In this document: piece after piece, positions 6,765 through 13,135 of the stretch
How the letters are laid out: each line of letters begins with the position of its first letter
Numbering within the stretch: position 1 is the stretch's first letter
Source of the DNA: JBQCDV01 sp051960855
Lineage (GTDB): Bacteria > Actinomycetota > Actinomycetes > JAJZTN01
Direction of reading: 5' to 3'
NCBI GenBank assembly: GCA_051960855.1
Contig: JBQCDV010000046.1
Span: 1 to 18,379 of the forward strand
Length of the DNA: 18,379 nucleotides
Made by a program: the position numbers and the translations under genes
The notes under the pieces: model-generated
Database searches by the model: none
The model's input: the letters and a program-made list of their open reading frames with translations, nothing else
Told to the model about the DNA's origin: nothing

Positions 6765-7158
6765 ATGGGTAGACCTCCTGTGATCCCGGCTGAGAAGAAG
6801 ACCCGGATCGTGATGAGCGTGCTAGCTGGCGAGATGACGATCGCCGAAGCGGCACGCAAGGAGAAGATCAGCGAGCAGTCGATCGGGCGGTGGAAGGCCG
6901 ACTCCTCGAAGCCGGCAAGACCGCGTTGGCGGCGGGCCGATCGGGGCCTTCGACACGGGAGCAGCAACTCGAGGCCGAGGTCGCTGACCTGACCCAGGCC
7001 TTGGGTGAGGCGGCGGTCGAGTTACGGGTGTGGAAGAAGTCCGCGGAGGGCAGGTTGGGCCGTTCGAGGACCTCGAGGTGATCCGCGTCGAGGCGGGCAT
7101 GTCGACCGCGAGGTTCTGTCAGCTCATCGACATGCCCGAACGGACCTGGCGACGCTGG
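6765..7158 (+). pseudogene. IS3-family transposase orfA and orfB start, frameshifted and truncated
   Basis: ATG 6765 follows AAGGAG and begins MGRPPVIPAEKKTRIVMSVL, AGEMTIAEAARKEKISEQSI and GRWKA, an HTH domain of an IS3-type OrfA. Just after, near 6898, one base is missing. The proper continuation (LEAGKTALAAGRSGPSTREQ, QLEAEVADLTQALGEAAVEL, RVWKKSAEGRLG) runs in another frame to a TGA at about 7081. The overlapping orfB start (EVIRVEAGMSTARFCQLIDM, PERTWRRW) is cut at 7158, where a 27-bp inverted repeat begins. Both the frameshift and the truncation disable it. It is a different IS3 type from the element at 449-3227. TTGACA at about 6739 could be a -35 box of the element. Confidence 0.7.
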
Positions 7159-7185
7159 GCCTGTCAAGTTTTCTGTGTAAGTGGG
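7159..7185 (+). repeat. Left terminal inverted repeat of the 3-kb segment
   Basis: This 27-bp repeat matches the reverse complement of 10137-10163 at 25 positions. It cuts the IS3 orfB fragment on its left. Confidence 0.8.
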
Positions 7186-7264
7186 CGTGGCCGATTTCGA
7201 TGGTTGGGGTTGGGTCAGATTGGGAGTCGGTGCCGAGCTCGAGGTGCCGGACGAGGACAGCGCC

Positions 7265-7420
7265 ATGACGGTGCTCGAATCCGTCGTGGTCGCCGCGGCG
7301 ATCCCCGCCGAAGCCCCCAACTGGCGACCGCTCTCGGGCCGACTAGGGTGCCGCAGGCGGGCGTGCGCCTGGTGGGGCCGGGGCATCGACTACAAGATCG
7401 TCTTCAATGGTGGTAACTGA
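7265..7420 (+). pseudogene. Possible C-terminal remnant of a gene coupled upstream of the immunity-like gene
   Basis: From ATG 7265 the frame reads MTVLESVVVAAAIPAEAPNW, RPLSGRLGCRRRACAWWGRG and IDYKIVFNGGN, and stops at TGA 7418-7420. That stop shares its last base with the ATG of the next gene (TGATG). Codon use is GC-rich at third positions. The layout, a gene ending on the start of a small 120-residue protein, is that of a toxin C-terminus with its immunity gene. Nothing in the 51 residues identifies a toxin fold, and the upstream part is absent because the inverted repeat lies only 80 bp away. The function is therefore inferred from context alone. Confidence 0.3.
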
Positions 7421-7782
7421 TGAGGGTCATGTGCGTGCGGCTGATCAGCCCGGTCGACGGCAAGCCGATGACCGATAGTGCCTGGCTCAGTGTTGATCGT
7501 GTGTACCGCGTGCTGTCGGTTGCGGCCACCCCGGAAGGGTCAGTGCAGCTCCAGGTGGTCACAGACGATGGCAGGAGCCTGGGGTGGTTCGAGTCGGCCA
7601 TGTTCATGACGACTGATGGGGCGATCCCTCCCAACTGGGTCGCGCGCATCGGCGATCGGGGCGCCGTCGAACTTGCTCCTGCACGCTGGCTGGTGCCGGG
7701 CTTCTGGGAATCGTTCTACGATCTTGACCCGGGGGCACGTCGTGTCTTCGAGGAGGAGTTGGCAGCAATTACGTCGTGCTAG
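7420..7782 (+). CDS. Immunity-protein-like small protein of unknown function
   Basis: This 120-residue soluble protein has no signal peptide or membrane segment: MRVMCVRLISPVDGKPMTDS, AWLSVDRVYRVLSVAATPEG, then SLGWFESAMFMTTDGAIPPN and WLVPGFWESFYDLDPGARRV. The pattern (a WLSVGxxY-like beta strand, an IPxNW turn, a PGFWExFYDxDPxARxxFEEEL end) recalls small proteins found beside polymorphic or contact-dependent toxins. I know such proteins by their look rather than by a firm family name. The start overlaps the preceding stop (TGATG), indicating coupling to an upstream gene that is now mostly gone. If the reading is right, this is an orphan immunity gene kept after the toxin was lost. The frame itself is intact. 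Confidence 0.55.
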   Translation: MRVMCVRLISPVDGKPMTDSAWLSVDRVYRVLSVAATPEGSVQLQVVTDDGRSLGWFESAMFMTTDGAIPPNWVARIGDRGAVELAPARWLVPGFWESFYDLDPGARRVFEEELAAITSC

Positions 7783-8084
7783 ACCAGGCCATCGAAAGAC
7801 GCGTTCAGCGGAGCCGGACGTGTTGGGTGCCTGTTGCTGCTTGCAGTTGCCGGTAGTGGATATCGCGGTTGAACCGCTTCTTCGAGTACGGCAGGAGCAA
7901 GCTCCCGCGCGAAGAAAAACCGAGGCCGCCAGCCCCGGTCTTTCATGACGACAGCCGCGGTCGCGTCGGGGGCGTCTGATCGGGTGGGGCGGTGTTCGGA
8001 GTGATCGCGGGTACGACGAGGGGCCGGCTGGCGCTGCCGGGCTGCGGTTCTCCGGGCGGTGATGTCGTGGGCGGACGGGTTGGG
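7783..8084. other. Non-coding stretch left of the IS1380 transposase
   Basis: About 300 bp lie between the immunity-like gene and the transposase stop. Open frames here lack coding character. It probably contains the left end of the IS1380 element, but I could not find a convincing inverted-repeat partner for sequence beyond 9486, so the element boundary is unplaced. Confidence 0.4.
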
Positions 8085-9485
8085 TCAGGTCGGTTGCGGG
8101 ATCGCGGCGATGTTCGCGAAGACCGCGACGATCGCGGCCGCCCAGGGCCACGATTCCGGGATCCGCAGCCGGCGTCGACGAGCGCCGTGGGTGAGCCGGG
8201 CAGGGACGTGGAGGAATCGGTAGCGCATGGCTTTCGGCTCGCAGCTGGCGAGCACCTTCGCTTCGCCGACACAGCCCAGGAGTCGGGTCCAGGCGGTCAG
8301 GTCGGCCGCGATCATGGTGATCGCGAGCCAGGTCTGGTTGATCGCGAACTCGCGCGAGGGGAACCGACCGAGTCCGGTGTCCTTGGCGTGCCGGATGCGG
8401 TCCTCGACGCGGGCGTGGGCACGGTGTCGGGCTTCGAGGAACGCCAGCTGGCCGGTCGTGGTGTTGGTGACGAAGGCTTGGTAGCGCCAGCCGTCGCGCT
8501 CCTCGAACAACGACAGCTGCGCACCGGGATGCGGCCGTTCGCGGCGCACGATGACGCGCATCCCTTCGGGCCACTTCGCCAGCACCGACTTGTCGATGAG
8601 GCCGGTGAGCTCGGCGACGTCGCCGCCCTCCCGGATCCCGCCGTCGGCATCGATCGCCGGAGTCCAGACCCTCTTCGGCACCCGGTCGATGGCATCGCGG
8701 AGCTTCTCGGTGATCGCGAACCCAACCGAGTATTCGACGCTCCTACCGCGGATCTTGCCCTGCTCGGTGAGCCAGTCCAGCAGTCCGTGAGACGCGCCCG
8801 CACCGTCGCTACGGATCAGCAGTTTGCGACGGTGGGTGCCGGGGATCTGCGCGATCGCATCGGTGAGGACCTCGATGTGATCGGTCGTGGTGTTCGATCC
8901 GGCGTTGCCTGCGCGGAGCTTGGCGGCGAGGAACTCTTCGGTGTTGTCGCACCACACCCCGATCGGGTGGTAGCCGAAGGTCCGCTTGAACGTCGCGGCA
9001 GCGTTCTCCTTCTCACTGTGCGCGACCACGATCGTGGCGTCGATGTCCAGCGTGATCACCTCGCCAAGATCGGTGCCGGCAACCCGGCTGGCAGGGATGC
9101 CGTTGGGAAGCCGTGCCCACACACGCCGGCGGACCCGGGCACGGGCGGTCGCGATCTTCTTCAACCGGCCCGGCGTGACCTGCTTCAGCGTGCGCCACAC
9201 CGTCGGGGCCGAGGCGACCGGACCGAGCACACCGGCCTGGTGGCGCAGCACGTCGATGTCGGCGATCGCCTCGCCACCGTCGGCGAGCATCACGCCCACG
9301 TCTGCCAGCACCCGCCCACGGTCGTGACCGGGCGTGAAGTTGCGGCGGGCCATCGCCTTGGACAACTCGCCGGTCAGGCCGGTCCGATCGGCCAGGAGCC
9401 GGGTCGCGACACTGCCCGCGTGGGCCACCACGCCGACACCATCAGCGGTCACAGACAAGCCAGCAGACCACGAAGTACGCTTCAC
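8085..9485 (-). CDS. IS1380-family transposase
   Basis: This 466-residue frame is of typical IS1380 length and starts at GTG 9485. It reads MKRTSWSAGLSVTADGVGVV, then HQAGVLGPVASAPTVWRTLK. DDE-type catalytic residues are likely D147 or D149 (VITLDIDATIVVAHSEKENA), D227 (LLIRSDGAGASHGLLDWL) and E361 (RVEDRIRHAKDTG). The downstream REFAINQTWLAITMIAADLT block is the usual IS1380 C-terminal motif. The frame is complete with no stops or shifts, so the enzyme may be functional. It sits inside the 3-kb repeat-bounded segment and on its right meets a broken IS3 orfA, into which it or its ancestor probably inserted. The long plus-strand frame over the same DNA is antisense. Confidence 0.88.
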   Translation of the reverse strand: MKRTSWSAGLSVTADGVGVVAHAGSVATRLLADRTGLTGELSKAMARRNFTPGHDRGRVLADVGVMLADGGEAIADIDVLRHQAGVLGPVASAPTVWRTLKQVTPGRLKKIATARARVRRRVWARLPNGIPASRVAGTDLGEVITLDIDATIVVAHSEKENAAATFKRTFGYHPIGVWCDNTEEFLAAKLRAGNAGSNTTTDHIEVLTDAIAQIPGTHRRKLLIRSDGAGASHGLLDWLTEQGKIRGRSVEYSVGFAITEKLRDAIDRVPKRVWTPAIDADGGIREGGDVAELTGLIDKSVLAKWPEGMRVIVRRERPHPGAQLSLFEERDGWRYQAFVTNTTTGQLAFLEARHRAHARVEDRIRHAKDTGLGRFPSREFAINQTWLAITMIAADLTAWTRLLGCVGEAKVLASCEPKAMRYRFLHVPARLTHGARRRRLRIPESWPWAAAIVAVFANIAAIPQPT

Positions 9486-9589
9486 CTACGGAGTGCCTTC
9501 CAACTCGGAGAACTTGGGACGTCGCAATCACAAGTTTCCCCTGCTGGGCAGGCACTTCCGTGTCTCTACGCGCCGATCAGGCCGTCGAG

Positions 9590-9932
9590 CCGTGAACGAT
9601 CCGGGCCAGCAGGATCTCGTTCGGCCGCTTGAGCTCGCGGACCTCATGCTCGAGATCCTTGATCCGCTTGGCATCGCTGCTGGTCGTACCGGGACGTTGG
9701 CCGGCGTCGATTGCGGCCTGCTTGCACCAGCCGCGCAACGTGTCTGGCACGACCCCGACCCGTTCACCCACACGCTTGACCGCAGCGTTCAACGACAACT
9801 CTGGATCCTGCTCCATGGCCTCGGCACAAGCCGCTGCGCACGCTCACGCAACTCGTTCGGATAGTTCCTCGGTGCTGGCCCTGCACCACTCTCCCGTGGC
9901 TGCAGACCCTCCACCAGACCCGGGGCGATTCA
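9590..9932 (-). pseudogene. IS3-family orfA remnant with its terminal end
   Basis: Read on the minus strand from 9932 the remnant begins TGAATCGCCCCGGGTC, the terminal sequence of an IS3 element related to the one at 449. OrfA follows (NYPNELRERAQRLV), then one base is missing near 9820. The proper frame continues as EQDPELSLNAAVKRVGERVG, VVPDTLRGWCKQAAIDAGQR, KRIKDLEHEVRELKRPNEIL. It is an HTH plus leucine-zipper OrfA that ends abruptly at NEILLA near 9600; the family would continue with ASSFFARELD. Frameshifted at the front and truncated at the back, it lacks orfB entirely. The inverted copy of one segment lies at 6659-6711. Confidence 0.75.
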
Positions 9933-10107
9933 GTTCTCGGGGCCGCGCAGGGGTCGGCGGGGCGCGTCGTCGATGACGAGGTAGCCGACGCTGACGTTGA
10001 ACGTCTCGACGATGCGGATGACGGCTTCGAGGCTGGGGGCGACTTTGCCGCCTTCGTAGCGGCTGCGTTGCCGGCCGTCGCTTCGATCTTCGCTACCCCG
10101 AGCGAAT
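9930..10107 (-). pseudogene. XRE/Cro-CI-type regulator, truncated at both ends
   Basis: On the minus strand a short frame reads RSDGRQRSRYEGGKVAPSLE, AVIRIVETFNVSVGYLVIDD, APRRPLRGPEN. This is the second half of an HTH_3 domain: the SRYExGKxxPSLE recognition and turn segment, then the helix leading to VSVGYLVxDDAPRRPL. The first HTH helices are missing; upstream sequence toward the inverted repeat at 10137 shows a stop in this frame. The C-terminus ends at a TGA supplied by the end of the IS3 remnant (9932). With about 55 residues and no complete helix-turn-helix it is unlikely to work. Its presence suggests the segment once carried a regulated accessory cassette. Confidence 0.6.
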
Positions 10108-10136
10108 CACCACCCACCTATAACCCAGCGACCCGT

Positions 10137-10163
10137 CCCACTTACACAGAAAGGTTGACAGGC
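10137..10163 (-). repeat. Right terminal inverted repeat of the 3-kb segment
   Basis: This is the reverse-complement partner of 7159-7185 (25 of 27). It ends 13 bp before the metX stop codon and so replaces whatever normally lies downstream of metX. Confidence 0.8.
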
Positions 10164-10176
10164 TCCCGCATCGGGG

Positions 10177-11367
10177 TCAGCAGGCGCGCGCCACCTGCTG
10201 TGCGCCGCAGAGCTCTTCGAGAAACGCGCGCACGTGCGTGCCCACTGCTGCGGTCTCGAGCAGGAAGCCGTCGTGGCCGTAGTCGCTTGGTATCTCGACG
10301 TAGCGTGCCTGCGGCAGGTGCTGGGCGAGCTCCCGCTGCTGATACGGCCGGTAGAGCCGGTCGCTGTCGATGGCGATGACGAGCGCGGGGACGTTGGTCT
10401 GCGCCAGCGCCGCCGCGACGCCGCCGCGACCCCGTCCGACGTCGTGGGAGTTCATCGCCTCAGTGAGCGTGACGTAGGAGCCGGCGTCGAAGCGGGCCGA
10501 CAGCTTGCGGCCGTGGTGGGCCAGGTAGCTCTCCACCGCGAACTGCGACAGCCGCCCCTCCACGAGCAGCTCACCACGACCCGAGCCGTCCACCTCCGAC
10601 TGCAGCGTGCGCCCGAAACGGACGGCGAGCTCCTTCTCGCTGCGGTAGCTGATGTGCGCCAGCCGCCGCGCGAGGTCCAGCCCCGTCTGGGGTCCGAGCC
10701 CGTCGGGGTCGTCGTAGTAGTCCCCGCCCTGCCAGCGTGGGTCAGCCTGCAACGTGTCGATCTGCACGCTGCATAGCGCGATCTGCTCGGCCGAGGCCGC
10801 GGCGCTGGTAGCGAGGGCGACGAGGCCACCCGTGCGGTCGGGGTGAGTCACGGCCCACTCGACGGCGCGCATGCCACCCATGGAGCCGCCCACGACCAGT
10901 GCCCAGCACGAAATGCCGAGGGCGTCGGCGAGCAGCGCCTCCGCGGCTACCTGGTCGCGCACCGTGATGCTCGGCCAGCGGCTGCCCCACGGCCGACCGT
11001 CGGGCGCAGGGGAGGAGGGGCCGGTCGAGCCCTGGCAGCCACCGAGCACGTTGGGGGCCACGACCCACCAGCGGTCGGTGTCGAGCGGACGGCCCGGACC
11101 CACCAGGCCCTCCCACCACCCCGGCGTCGGGTGCCCGTCGCCGGCCCGACCCACGACGTGGCTGTCGCCGGTCAGGGCATGCAGGACCAGAACGGCGTTG
11201 CTGCGGTCGGGCGCCGGTGTCCCCCACGACTCGTAGGCGAGGGTGACCTCGGGAAGGACCGCGCCGCTCTCGAGCGGTAAGCGTCCGAGTGACGCGAAGC
11301 GGCGCTTGCCGACCGGGTCACCGACCCGCCAGCCGCCGCCTACGCGTCTTCCCGTCACCGACGTCAC
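10177..11367 (-). CDS. metX: Homoserine O-acetyltransferase
   Basis: This 396-residue alpha/beta hydrolase transfers the acetyl group of acetyl-CoA to L-homoserine, the activating step of methionine synthesis. Family signatures are AYESWGTP, LVLHALTGDSH (oxyanion region, residues 61-70), APNVLGGCQGSTGPSSP, and VVGGSMGGMRAVEW with nucleophile S162. The catalytic Asp is in AIDSDRLYRP (likely D336), and H365 is in SDYGHDGFLLE. The length is normal and no residue is missing. The start is GTG 11367, overlapping the metY stop as GTGA, so metX is translationally coupled to metY and shares its SAM-IV control. Its product, O-acetylhomoserine, is the substrate of MetY. A mobile-element end lies 13 bp after the stop. 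Some homologues use succinyl-CoA, which sequence alone does not exclude. Confidence 0.95.
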   Translation of the reverse strand: MTSVTGRRVGGGWRVGDPVGKRRFASLGRLPLESGAVLPEVTLAYESWGTPAPDRSNAVLVLHALTGDSHVVGRAGDGHPTPGWWEGLVGPGRPLDTDRWWVVAPNVLGGCQGSTGPSSPAPDGRPWGSRWPSITVRDQVAAEALLADALGISCWALVVGGSMGGMRAVEWAVTHPDRTGGLVALATSAAASAEQIALCSVQIDTLQADPRWQGGDYYDDPDGLGPQTGLDLARRLAHISYRSEKELAVRFGRTLQSEVDGSGRGELLVEGRLSQFAVESYLAHHGRKLSARFDAGSYVTLTEAMNSHDVGRGRGGVAAALAQTNVPALVIAIDSDRLYRPYQQRELAQHLPQARYVEIPSDYGHDGFLLETAAVGTHVRAFLEELCGAQQVARAC

Positions 11368-12695
11368 GCCTCCTTCGCCGCGCGCAGTCCGGCCTCGAGG
11401 TCGGCGAGGATGTCAGCGATCCCCTCGATGCCGACGGCGAGACGCACGAGTCCGGGCGTGACTCCGGCCGCCGCCTGCTCCTCGGGTGTCAGCTGGGAGT
11501 GCGTCGTGGACGCTGGGTGAATGACGAGGCTCCGGACGTCGCCGATGTTCGCCACATGTGAGTGCAGCTCCAGTGCCTCGACGAAGCGCTTGCCGGCCTC
11601 GAGACCGCCCTTGATCTCGAAGGCGACGATGGCGCCAGCGCCGCGGGGGAGGTACTCCTGTGCCCGCTCGTAGTAAGGGCTCGAGGGCAGGCCGGAATAC
11701 CAGACGCGCTCGACCTCGTCGCGTCCCTCGAGCCACTCCGCGACCGCCTGCGCGTTCGCGACGTGACGCTCGACGCGCAGGCTGAGCGTCTCCAGGCCCT
11801 GGGCGAGCAGGAAGGCGTTGAAGGGAGCCACCGCCGCGCCGAGGTCGCGCAGCAGCTGGACGCGGGCCTTGAGGATGTAGGAGAGGTTGACGCCGAAGGC
11901 GCCGTTGACGCCGAGGTCACGGGCGTAGACGAGACCGTGGTAGCTCGGATCCGGCTCGTTGTACTGCGGGAAGCGCTGCGGGTCGCGGCCGTAGTCGAAG
12001 TTGCCGGAGTCGATGATGACGCCCGCGATCGACGTGCCGTGGCCGCCGATGTACTTCGTCGCCGAGTGCACGACCACGTCGGCGCCGTGCTCAATCGGGC
12101 GCAGCAGGTACGGCGTGGCGATGGTGTTGTCCACGATGAGCGGGACGCCGGCCTCGTGAGCGACCTGGGAGATAGCACGGATGTCGAGCACGTGTCCGCT
12201 GGGGTTGGACAGCGTCTCGCCGAAGAAGGCCCGCGTCTCGGGGCGCACGGCCGCACGCCACTCGTCGAGGTCGTCAGGGTTGTCGATGAAGGTCGCCGTG
12301 ATGCCGAGCTTCGGCAGGGTGTAGCGGAAGAGGTTGGACGTGCCGCCGTAGAGCTGCGACGAGACGACGACGTGGCTGCCGCCCTCGGCGACGTTGAGGA
12401 TCGCGTAGGTCTCGGCAGCCTGGCCGCTGGCGACGAGGAGCGCTCCGACGCCACCCTCGAGCGCCGCGATTCGCTGCTCGACTGCGTCCTGCGTCGGGTT
12501 CATGATCCGCGTGTAGATGTTGCCGAGCTCCTTGAGGGCAAAGAGGTTGCCCGCGTGCTCGGTGTCGCGGAAGGCGAAGGACGTCGTCTGGTAGATCGGG
12601 AGGGCGCGGGCGCCCGTCGTCGGGTCGGCAACCTGGCCGGCGTGGACCTGCTTGGTCTCGAAGCTCCAGGCGCTGGTGTCAGGGCTGGCGGTCAT
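11364..12695 (-). CDS. metY: O-acetylhomoserine aminocarboxypropyltransferase (sulfhydrylase)
   Basis: This PLP enzyme of the Cys/Met metabolism family makes homocysteine from O-acetylhomoserine and sulfide. From ATG 12695 it has 443 residues. Markers are FETKQVHAG, the PLP-phosphate tyrosine in NIYTRIMNPT, VASGQAAETYAIL, LIVDNTIATPYLLRPIEHGA, and the Schiff-base lysine K214 in HSATKYIGGHGTSIAG. The roughly 440-residue length and the large insert FGVNLSYILKARVQLLRDLG separate it from shorter cystathionine synthases and lyases. An in-frame ATG at 12710 would add five residues. I prefer 12695 because GGAG lies nine bases upstream of it, while 12710 has no good site. It is the first gene after the SAM-IV riboswitch and leads into metX. 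Confidence 0.94.
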   Translation of the reverse strand: MTASPDTSAWSFETKQVHAGQVADPTTGARALPIYQTTSFAFRDTEHAGNLFALKELGNIYTRIMNPTQDAVEQRIAALEGGVGALLVASGQAAETYAILNVAEGGSHVVVSSQLYGGTSNLFRYTLPKLGITATFIDNPDDLDEWRAAVRPETRAFFGETLSNPSGHVLDIRAISQVAHEAGVPLIVDNTIATPYLLRPIEHGADVVVHSATKYIGGHGTSIAGVIIDSGNFDYGRDPQRFPQYNEPDPSYHGLVYARDLGVNGAFGVNLSYILKARVQLLRDLGAAVAPFNAFLLAQGLETLSLRVERHVANAQAVAEWLEGRDEVERVWYSGLPSSPYYERAQEYLPRGAGAIVAFEIKGGLEAGKRFVEALELHSHVANIGDVRSLVIHPASTTHSQLTPEEQAAAGVTPGLVRLAVGIEGIADILADLEAGLRAAKEA

Positions 12696-12710
12696 GGGAG
12701 CGGTCTCCAT

Positions 12711-12888
12711 CGAACTCGAAGTGAGGAAAAAGGTGTGCGGCCTCGCGGGCCGGCGGCCACGGGAAAGCGTCAGCTCGACACGAAGGGTGCGCGGCGAGAC
12801 GCGGGCGGCTCCCGTGACGCAGTGCGCGCGACGAGACGGCGCGCTCAGGCGTGGCGGAGAGGAAGTGCCGCTGGCGGCAAGGGGCCGC
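12711..12888 (-). promoter_or_regulatory. Long metY leader between the short ORF and the start codon
   Basis: About 180 nt of GC-rich untranslated leader separate the putative leader ORF from metY. I see no protein-like frame of either strand here beyond shadows. It presumably forms part of the expression platform of the riboswitch, but I could not assign a definite terminator or anti-terminator within it. Confidence 0.35.
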
Positions 12889-12918
12889 TCAGCGGCGAAG
12901 CATTCGCTGACAGCTCAC
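12889..12918 (-). CDS. Possible 9-residue leader peptide between riboswitch and metY
   Basis: GTG 12918 opens a frame VSCQRMLRR ending TGA 12891-12889. A strong AGAGGAG site (12924-12930) lies five bases before the start. It is directly downstream of the SAM-IV aptamer and a strong hairpin (12934-12957). Cys- and Arg-containing short ORFs are known upstream of sulfur genes in actinobacteria, where they sense amino-acid supply. The presence of both Cys and Met here fits such a role. It may equally be chance, since nine codons is very short. Confidence 0.35.
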   Translation of the reverse strand: MSCQRMLRR

Positions 12919-12933
12919 GAGAACTCCTCTGGT

Positions 12934-12957
12934 GGGGAGCTCGCTGCTGCGAGCCCC
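12934..12957 (-). promoter_or_regulatory. Hairpin 3' of the SAM-IV aptamer
   Basis: On the minus strand GGGGCTCGC, loop AGCA, GCGAGCTCCCC forms a nine-pair stem with a two-base bulge. No T-run follows, so it is not a simple intrinsic terminator. It ends four bases before the AGAGGAG site of the leader ORF and may be part of the riboswitch expression platform. Confidence 0.5.
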
Positions 12958-13068
12958 GCGCTTGCCGGACTCGGCTGAGCCCAACCAGGTCATCACCCGG
13001 GGCACCCCACCGCGGATGGAGGGTTGCCGGTCAGCAAGCCGGGGCTTGTCGCTGACGCTCATGACCTG
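12955..13068 (-). promoter_or_regulatory. SAM-IV riboswitch upstream of metY-metX
   Basis: The minus-strand RNA begins GGTCATGAGCGTCAGC, and the P1 strand GGTCAT (13066-13061) pairs with ATGACC (12994-12989). P2 is formed by GTCAGC and GCTGAC with an inner CAAGC/GCTTG around a CCCCG loop. CCGGCAACCCTCC, CGCGGTGGGGTGCC and CCGGGTGATGACC follow, the conserved SAM-IV core found before methionine genes in Streptomyces and relatives. The 3' extension GTTGGGCTCAGCCGAG contains the outer part of the fold. SAM-IV binds S-adenosylmethionine and turns downstream genes off when it is plentiful, which suits metY and metX. The 3' limit is approximate. SAM-I is the alternative, but the short P1 with ATGA and the loop sequences favour SAM-IV. 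Confidence 0.9.
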
Positions 13069-13073
13069 CGACG

Positions 13074-13102
13074 AGGATGCACGCGCCCTGACGATCGCGC
13101 AA
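13074..13102 (-). promoter_or_regulatory. Possible promoter for the riboswitch-metY-metX transcript
   Basis: On the minus strand TTGCGC (13102-13097) and CATCCT (13079-13074) are separated by 17 bases. The pair would start transcription at about 13067, exactly at the first strand of riboswitch P1. The hexamers are poor matches, so the placement is the main argument. Confidence 0.35.
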
Positions 13103-13135
13103 CGACTGTCCGAATGCCGAGACGAATCGGTCCGC

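Larger units (their letters stand above)
7159..10163. mobile_element. 3-kb segment bounded by 27-bp inverted repeats, no matching transposase
   Basis: The left repeat at 7159-7185 and the reverse complement of the right repeat at 10137-10163 agree at 25 of 27 positions (GCCTGTCAA, two differences, then TTTCTGTGTAAGTGGG). The TTCTGTGTAAG core resembles the ends of IS256-type elements, but no IS256 transposase lies between the repeats. The interior carries a possible toxin remnant, an immunity-like gene, an IS1380-family transposase, a broken IS3 orfA and a truncated XRE regulator. I see no target duplication. It could be a passenger element mobilised in trans, or an element whose own transposase was replaced by later insertions. 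The right end lies 13 bp from the metX stop codon. Confidence 0.6.

Noticed and set aside
7815..9560. Inverted repeats of the IS1380 element (GTGCCTG at about 7822 and its complement at about 9547)
   Set aside because: Only seven bases agree and similarity does not continue inward, so I did not use them as element ends.
7992..9632. Long plus-strand open frame opposite the IS1380 transposase
   Set aside because: It is antisense to a clear transposase and has no recognisable domain or plausible codon use.
11562..13055. Long plus-strand open frame opposite metY and the riboswitch
   Set aside because: Antisense shadow; it crosses a well-supported gene and riboswitch on the other strand.
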